Below, piece by piece: positions 7,115-11,403 of a stretch of DNA of 11,403 nucleotides (position 1 is its first letter; each line of letters opens with the position of its first letter). A program made the position numbers and the translations under genes. The notes under the pieces are model-generated. The model had not been told where the DNA came from, made no database searches, and worked only from the letters and a program-made list of their open reading frames with translations. This DNA is from JBOHSA01 sp050732995 (GTDB lineage Bacteria > Gemmatimonadota > Gemmatimonadetes > Gemmatimonadales > GWC2-71-9), in the NCBI GenBank assembly GCA_050732995.1, contig JBOHSA010000191.1:1-11403 (forward strand). Reading direction: 5' to 3'.

Positions 7115-7641
7115 TCCGGACGGCCGGCCCGTCGCGGCGGGTCGTGGTCGGGGTTCTCATCGGCACCGCTCTCGCGGCGACGGCGACGGGCGCCTGGCTG
7201 TTCCGCCGTTACGGGACGCGCGCGATGCCCGACGCGCGGCGCGTCGCGGTGGCGCCCATCGACGTCTTCGTACCGGGTTTGGAGGGCTGGCGGGTGGGAC
7301 TCGCGCGCGCCCTGACCGAACGGCTCAACACCTCCTCCCTGAGCGCGGTGCCCCAGGACGTCGTGGCGCGAACCTGGCGGGGTCAGGCGCAGCCCGCCGT
7401 CGCCGCGGTGGAGCTCGCGCGCCAGACCGGGGCCGGGCTCGCGGTCTACGGGCGGATCGATCCGGCGCCAGGAGGGAGGGGAGGGGGGGGAGGGGGGGAG
7501 GACTCGCTGCGCGTGCGCGTGGCCGTCCTCAACGCCACGGCCGCCACTCTCGTGTTCGAGGCGGAGGTCTGGGGGTCGTTCCGCTCCCTCGAAGCGACGG
7601 CCGATTCGCTCGCCGCCATCATCCGGCGCAGGCTATCTTAG
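7072..7641 (+). CDS. Membrane-anchored FlgO/TolB-like domain protein
   Basis: After a single N-terminal TM helix (VVVGVLIGTALAATATGAWLF) comes an alpha/beta domain: RRVAVAPIDVFVPGLEGW at the first strand, a helix with ARALTERLN, then GAGLAVYGRI, and strands RVRVAVLNATAATLVFEAEVWG. This is the layout of FlgO / TolB-N-like domains, which in Gemmatimonadota often sit between the kinase and TPR parts of one protein. Here it stands alone. A Gly-rich linker encoded by a 33-base purine run (7470-7502) interrupts it. The start is uncertain: GTG 7072 lies inside the DUF4198 gene and lacks a Shine-Dalgarno sequence. CTG 7111 (overlapping the DUF4198 stop) or GTG 7144 are alternatives, and the real protein probably begins just before the TM helix. 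It is likely co-transcribed with the DUF4198 gene. The assignment rests on the pattern alone. Confidence 0.6.
   Translation: MGELLGVPDLHGPLIRTAGPSRRVVVGVLIGTALAATATGAWLFRRYGTRAMPDARRVAVAPIDVFVPGLEGWRVGLARALTERLNTSSLSAVPQDVVARTWRGQAQPAVAAVELARQTGAGLAVYGRIDPAPGGRGGGGGGEDSLRVRVAVLNATAATLVFEAEVWGSFRSLEATADSLAAIIRRRLS
7470..7502 (+). repeat. 33-base purine-only G-rich tract
   Basis: The run has four G blocks separated by single A (3, 4, 8 and 7 G), which satisfies the simple G-quadruplex pattern on the plus strand. It lies in frame in the FlgO-like gene and encodes a Gly-rich linker. Unlike the other two long G tracts in the window, it does not break the reading frame as sequenced. Confidence 0.85.
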
Positions 7642-7648
7642 CCGTCCG
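7634..7648 (+). promoter_or_regulatory. TATCTTAG element just before a kinase start
   Basis: TATCTTAG (7634-7641) ends 7 bases before the ATG of the kinase relic and contains the stop of the FlgO-like gene. A near copy, TATTCTTAG, lies at 10479-10487, four bases before the other kinase's GTG. Neither start has a properly spaced Shine-Dalgarno sequence. A -10-like box giving a leaderless or near-leaderless mRNA is my inference. Confidence 0.3.
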
Positions 7649-8252
7649 ATGACGGATCATCTCGCGGCTCTGCGCGCCGCGCTCGCCGGCCGCTACGACG
7701 TCGAGCGGGAGCTCGGTCGGGGCGGCATGGCGACCGTGGTGCTCGCGACCGACCTGAAGCACAAGCGTCGAGTGGCGATCAAGGTGCTCGCCCCGGAGAT
7801 CGCCCGCACCGTGGGACTCGGCGATCGCCTATTATCAGCGCGCGATCGAGCTCGTCAGCACGTTCACCCTTGCGCTGCGCCGCGTCGGTGTGGCGCTCGG
7901 CTGGCAACGGGCGGGCGACGACTCGCTCTCGCGCGCCTACAGCCGGCGCGCCAGCGCCCTGAACCGGGGGCTGTCGCCGCGCGACAGCCTGCTGGTCGCC
8001 GCCGATTCGCTGAACGCGGTGCTGTATACGGGTCCGCGGGACACGGCCTGGTTTGGCCACGCCCGCCGCTTATTCGCCACCGTCGACCACGCGACCCGCC
8101 GCTACCCCGAGGATCCGGAGGTATGGTACGCGCTCGGCGAAGCCCGCTACCATTTCGGGTTCGCGCCCGCGTGGCGCCACGCCGATCCGGAGCTGCGGCC
8201 CGCCGCGCTGCGTGGGCTCGTCGGGGAAAGCGGAAGAGTCGGACGTCCCTAG
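7649..8252 (+). pseudogene. Relic of a kinase-TPR protein: kinase N-terminus joined out of frame to TPR sequence
   Basis: The ATG at 7649 opens a typical kinase N-terminus: GRYDVERELGRGGMATVVLA (Gly-rich loop), DLKHKRRVAIKVL (ATP-binding Lys), APEIARTVG. At about 7811-7817 this stops. From 7815, in the +1 frame, the sequence reads DSAIAYYQRAIEL, then a helical repeat region ending at the TAG at 8250: ALGWQRAGDDSLSRAYSRRASALNRGLSPRDSLL and WYALGEARYHFGF in segments. This is the C-terminal TPR region of Gemmatimonadota kinase-TPR proteins. The catalytic loop, DFG, C-lobe, TM helix and middle domain are missing, and the C-terminus is also shorter than usual. The fusion is out of frame, so no kinase can be made. 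It is either an internal deletion between two points of one gene or an assembly joint between related kinase genes. The stop abuts the converging macro-domain gene. Confidence 0.75.
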
Positions 8253-8770
8253 GTGGCCGCGCCTAGCAGGCCGCGGTACACCGCCAGGTCCTCGGCGCTG
8301 AAACACACGAACCGCACCAGGCGCACCGAGGACGGCTTGGCGAGCGTCTCCCGCACCGTGTCCACCGCAATCTTCGCCGCCTGCTCGATCGGGTAGCGAT
8401 AGGCCCCCGCGCTGATGGACGGGAACGCGATCGAGCGGACCCCGTACTGGTCGGCGAGCTTCAGCGAGCTGACATAGCAGCTCCGCAACAGATCGGCCTC
8501 CCTGCGTTTGCCGCCCCCCCAGACCGGGCCCACGGTGTGGATCACGTGTTTCGCGGGAAGGCGGTAGCCTTGCGTGAGGCGCGCTGCGCCGGTGGGGCAC
8601 CCGCCGAGGCGGCGACACTCCTCGAGCAGCTCCGGTCCGGCGGCGCGGTGAATGGCCCCGTCTACGCCGCCGCCGCCGAGGAGGGTTGTATTCGCGGCGT
8701 TGACGATCGCGTCCACCTGCTGACGGGTGATGTCGCCCTGGACGGCTTCGAGAACGAGGGCCGAGCTCAC
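8249..8770 (-). CDS. Macro-domain protein, O-acetyl-ADP-ribose deacetylase type (MacroD/YmdB-like)
   Basis: This is a stand-alone macro domain of 173 residues, close to the E. coli YmdB length. It is likely to hydrolyse O-acetyl-ADP-ribose and remove mono-ADP-ribose from acidic residues in the cytoplasm. Family motifs run in order: QGDIT (11-15), VDAIVNAAN (19-27), GGGGVDGAIHRAAG (32-45), CPTG, the HVIHTVGPVW block, and AFPSISAGAYRYP. The residues matching YmdB's catalytic pair Asn25/Asp35 are Asn27 and Asp37. ISAG replaces the usual ISTG in the phosphate-binding loop, a mild change. The GTG start at 8770 overlaps the stop of the upstream serine hydrolase (GTGA), so translation is probably coupled. 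No ADP-ribosyltransferase or sirtuin is visible in the window. The gene ends against the kinase-TPR relic. Confidence 0.93.
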   Translation of the reverse strand: MSSALVLEAVQGDITRQQVDAIVNAANTTLLGGGGVDGAIHRAAGPELLEECRRLGGCPTGAARLTQGYRLPAKHVIHTVGPVWGGGKRREADLLRSCYVSSLKLADQYGVRSIAFPSISAGAYRYPIEQAAKIAVDTVRETLAKPSSVRLVRFVCFSAEDLAVYRGLLGAAT

Positions 8771-10369
8771 CGTCCGTCCGTCCGCAGGTCCGCCGGCTCG
8801 ACTCGGTCGAAGTCCCCGAGCCCCGGCCAGGTGAGCCGGACGACCTTGCCGTCGGAGCCGAGGGCGAACGAGATCAAGTCTTCGCCCATGGTCCGGTCGC
8901 GCCAGCGCACCTGAAACGTGTCGTAGTGCCAGTGCCCGAGCTCGCCCGCGTAGGAGGGGCCGTAGCGCAGGACGAGGGCCCCGCCCTCGACGGCGACGGT
9001 GACGTCACCATACATCGCGCTTCGATAGCTGCCGGCGAACCGCGCGAGGGGCAGGGACGGGTTCGTCCCCCTGACGCGCTCGCGCTCCTGCTTCTCCTCC
9101 TCGGCGCGCCCGCGGGCCAGCTGGTCCCGCCGGACCTGCAGGAGTGCCGCGCTCCAGTCGCGGGGCGGAGGGGTGCCGCCGAGGTAGAGGTCGATCACCC
9201 GCAGCTGCAGAGCGGTGGTGAGCAGCCGGCTCTGCTCGCCCCCGTTCGCGAGCACGACGACCCCCACCCGCTCTTCGGGGACGAGCCCGACCTGCGCGCG
9301 GAACCCGTCGATCGCGCCGCCGTGCGAGACGATCTTTCGTCCCCGATAGTCCGCTAAGGACCACCCCAGGCCGTAGGCCAGGAAGTGGGTCGATGGCCGC
9401 AACCGCTCAGTGAGGGTGTCGAGCGGGATGATGGTCTGGGGCGCCTGCATCTCTCGCGCGCTCGCCGCCGAGAGCAGCCGCTGGCCGCGATACACGCCGC
9501 CGCCCAGCTGCAGCCGGACCCACTCGGCCATCTCGGCGACGTTCGAGATGATCGAGCCCGCCGGGCCGATATTGTCGATGTTGCGCCACGCGATGGGGCG
9601 CATCTCGCCATCGACGCGATCGTGCGGCGCGGCGACGTCGCCACCCGGGGAGGGGGGGGGGGGGCAACGCCGTCATGGTCGTGACCGAGGCGGTCATGCC
9701 GAGCGGCGTGAAGATCCGTTGCCGGAGGAAGTCGTCCCAGTTCGTGCCCGTGACCGCGGGCACGAGCTGCCCGGCGGCGAGGAACATGATGTTCTGGTAG
9801 CCGTAGGCGCTGCGGAAGCTCCAGTTCGGCTTGAGCTGGCGCACCCGGCGCAGGACCTCGTCCCGGTCGTACGCGGTGGCGTACCACAAGGCATCTCCGC
9901 GCGCGAGACCGCTGCGGTGGGAGAGCAGATCGCGGACGGTCAGCTCGCGCGAGGCGTAGGGGTCGTACAGCTCGAACCCCTTGAGGTGCTTCGTCACCGG
10001 ATCGTCCCAGGCCAGCTTGCCGGAATCCACGAGCAGCGCGAGCGCGGCCGCGGTGAACGCCTTGGTGCAGGAGCCGATCGCGAACAGGGTCCGCGCCGTC
10101 ACGGGGGCGGCTTCGCCCATCCGGCGCGCCCCGAAGCCCCGCGCGAACACAACCGAATCGTCCTTGACGACCGCGATCGCCAGGCCGGGGACGCCCCAGT
10201 CCTTGAGCGCCTGGGCGACGTAGCCCTCGAATCCGCGGAGGGGAGCGGCCGTCGCCGGCCGCTGGGCCGGCAGCTGGGGGGGAGAGAGAAACGCCGCCGC
10301 GACGCCAGCGAGCACCGCGGCCGCGTACAGCGGCCGGCGGACGTCAGGAGCTGCCCAGGTCCTGGCCAT
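8767..10369 (-). CDS. Exported serine hydrolase (class C beta-lactamase fold) with DUF3471 tail, frameshifted at a G tract
   Basis: The first frame runs from ATG 10369, backed by GGAAAGG six bases upstream. It holds a signal or anchor segment (to about residue 35), then the catalytic SxxK motif as Ser100-Cys-Thr-Lys103, and the second motif Tyr191-Gln-Asn193. At 9652-9664 a run of 13 G (C in sense) shifts the frame. Beyond it the correct sequence (GGDVAAPHDRVDGEMRPIAW) continues in the other frame to 8767, with the third motif HGG in IVSHGGAIDGF and a C-terminal beta domain of DUF3471 type (FAGSYRSAMYGDVTV ... HWHYDTFQVRW). A change to 12 G, or 15 G, would give one protein of about 533 residues. 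Members are peptidases or esterases acting in the periplasm; the substrate cannot be told. As sequenced, the first frame ends at 9407 and an inner ATG at 9603 could start the second half. Confidence 0.88.
9652..9664. repeat. Run of 13 G (poly-C in the coding strand)
   Basis: This is the longest homopolymer in the window. It falls between the second and third catalytic motifs of the serine hydrolase, in a Pro-rich surface stretch, and at the exact point of the frame change. One G fewer, or two more, restores a full-length protein. Confidence 0.92.
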
Positions 10370-10491
10370 AAACGACCTTTCCGTCGAAGAGGTGGTGGAT
10401 CGCGCGCATCGGTTCCCAAGCTACCGGTCGCCTCCGCCGCGGCAACTCGGGCGTATGGCCGTCGCTTCCCACGGGGCATATTCTTAGGGCC
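10370..10491. promoter_or_regulatory. Divergent intergenic region, serine hydrolase / kinase
   Basis: These 122 bases carry the promoters of the minus-strand hydrolase-macro pair and the plus-strand kinase. The hydrolase side has a good Shine-Dalgarno sequence (GGAAAGG, 10376-10382). The kinase side has TATTCTTAG at 10479-10487, whose TATTCT is placed like a -10 box for a transcript starting at or near the GTG at 10492. No clear -35 box is seen. Confidence 0.4.
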
Positions 10492-11403
10492 GTGACCTAC
10501 CCTCTGGAGAGTCTGCGGGACGCGCTCGGCGAGCGCTACACCGTCCTCCGCCTGGCCGGGGAGGGCGGGATGGCGACTGTGTACGTCGCGCACGATCTCA
10601 AGCACGACCGCGACGTCGCGCTCAAGATCCTCAAGCCGGACGTCGCCCAAGCGCTGGGACGCGAGCGCTTCCTGCGCGAGATCAAGCTCGCGGCCAAGCT
10701 CCAGCACCCCAACATCCTCCCGGTGTACGACTCGGGCGAGGCCGCCGGCGCGCTGTATTACGTCATGCCGTTCGTCGAAGGGGAGTCCCTGCGCGACCGG
10801 TTGGACCGCGAGGGGCAGTTCTCGCTCGAGGAAGCGATCCAGATCACCCGGGAGGTGGCGGACGCGCTGGCGTACGCGCACAGCCACGACGTTGTGCACC
10901 GCGACATCAAACCCGAGAACGTGATGCTCTCCGGCGGCCACGCGGTCGTGGCCGACTTCGGGATCGCCCGGGCGATCAGCGGCGCGGGACAGGACAAGGT
11001 CACGCAGACGGGGCTCGCCATCGGGACGCCGGCTTACATGAGTCCCGAACAGGCGTCGGGCAGCGGCCAGATCGACCGGCGGAGCGACATCTACAGCCTG
11101 GGCTGCATGCTGTATGAGATGCTGGCGGGGCAGCCGCCGTTCACCGGTCCCACGGCCCACGCGGTGATGGCCCGCCATTCGCTCGACGCGGTGCCGCGCC
11201 TCAAGATCGTGCGCGAGACCGTGCCGGACGCCGTGGAAGACGCGATCATGCGGGCGCTCGCCAAGGTGCCGGCCGATCGCTTCGCCACGGCGGCGCAGTT
11301 CGCTGAAGCGTTGGCGCGGCCCAGCGTGGCGACCCCGATTCCCCGCGGCCTCTCGAGCGCATACCCGGCGCCGCGCCGCTTCCCCCGCGCCGCCGTGTGG
11401 GCC
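10492..11403 (+). CDS. Hanks-type serine/threonine protein kinase, cut by the window edge
   Basis: 304 codons from GTG 10492 stay open to the window edge. The kinase domain is complete: Gly-rich loop GEGGMATVYVA (23-33), ATP-binding Lys45 in ALKIL, helix-C Glu in FLREI, catalytic loop HRDIKPEN (136-143, base Asp138), DFG (155-157), activation loop with TQTG, IGTPAYMSPEQ (SPE at 184-186), and the C-lobe motif SDIYSLGCMLYEML. The domain ends near ALARPS. A Pro/Arg-rich juxtamembrane stretch with FPRAAVWA follows, and in this family it normally leads to a TM helix and then a sensor or TPR/WD40-like region outside the window. The start aligns with the 7649 relic (MTDHLAALRAALAGRY against MTYPLESLRDALGERY). 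AGGG is only two bases from the GTG, so a leaderless start is likely. Confidence 0.95.
   Translation, partial: MTYPLESLRDALGERYTVLRLAGEGGMATVYVAHDLKHDRDVALKILKPDVAQALGRERFLREIKLAAKLQHPNILPVYDSGEAAGALYYVMPFVEGESLRDRLDREGQFSLEEAIQITREVADALAYAHSHDVVHRDIKPENVMLSGGHAVVADFGIARAISGAGQDKVTQTGLAIGTPAYMSPEQASGSGQIDRRSDIYSLGCMLYEMLAGQPPFTGPTAHAVMARHSLDAVPRLKIVRETVPDAVEDAIMRALAKVPADRFATAAQFAEALARPSVATPIPRGLSSAYPAPRRFPRAAVWA

Noticed and set aside
8514..8520. C7 run in the macro-domain gene as a third frameshift site
   Set aside because: The frame is intact across it and encodes the expected GPVWGGG stretch.
9601..9603. Two separate genes, one ending at 9407 and one starting at ATG 9603
   Set aside because: The second frame is open and family-like right up to the G tract, and the catalytic motifs divide across the two parts, so this is one broken gene.
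10099..11178. A 359-codon minus-strand open frame covering the kinase and the start of the hydrolase
   Set aside because: It is antisense to intact kinase motifs and overlaps the hydrolase in another frame; no recognisable domain.
1..11403. CRISPR array, tRNA, rRNA, insertion sequence, integrase, phage or toxin-antitoxin genes
   Set aside because: I looked on both strands for spaced direct repeats, terminal inverted repeats, tRNA-like arms and the usual protein motifs and found none.

Overview
The window is very GC-rich (roughly 70% by eye) and densely packed with genes. It looks like chromosomal DNA from a Gemmatimonadota-type bacterium. The pointers are a GWxTD-domain lipoprotein, several Hanks-type Ser/Thr kinases (one the N-terminus of the kinase plus TPR type common in that phylum), a class C beta-lactamase-fold hydrolase with a DUF3471 tail, and many kinase starts without a Shine-Dalgarno sequence. 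The phylum is inferred from this gene mix; there is no rRNA or ribosomal protein marker. I see no tRNA, CRISPR array, insertion sequence or phage gene.

Layout. Positions 1-2061 (minus strand) hold a GWxTD lipoprotein followed, through a GTGA overlap, by an exported Ala-rich repeat protein that leaves the window and is frameshifted at a run of 10 G. Divergent from it, positions 2079-5391 (plus strand) hold a complete soluble-looking Ser/Thr kinase, a striking AT-rich palindrome packed with stop codons, pyrE (orotate phosphoribosyltransferase), and a six-TM methyl-accepting chemotaxis-type transducer with no external sensor domain. An AraC-type regulator with a degenerate receiver-like domain (5392-6255, minus) abuts the transducer end to end and diverges from a secreted DUF4198 protein (6341-7114, plus).

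Next come a membrane-anchored FlgO/TolB-like protein (to 7641) and a broken kinase: about 55 codons of kinase N-terminus joined out of frame to TPR sequence (7649-8252). Converging on this, a minus-strand pair (10369-8249) encodes a serine hydrolase, frameshifted at a run of 13 G, and a MacroD/YmdB-type macro-domain deacetylase coupled by a GTGA overlap. The right end (10492-11403, plus) is the catalytic domain of another Ser/Thr kinase, cut by the window edge.

How they work together. The recurring theme is signalling: two intact kinase domains, one kinase relic, a chemotaxis-type transducer, a one-component regulator and an ADP-ribose hydrolase, mixed with envelope proteins. pyrE is the only clear housekeeping gene. 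I could not identify a coherent new multi-gene system. The observations most worth following are the two long homopolymer tracts that each interrupt an exported protein (phase variation or assembly error), the stop-codon palindrome before pyrE, and the scrambled kinase/FlgO/TPR modules at 7.1-8.25 kb.
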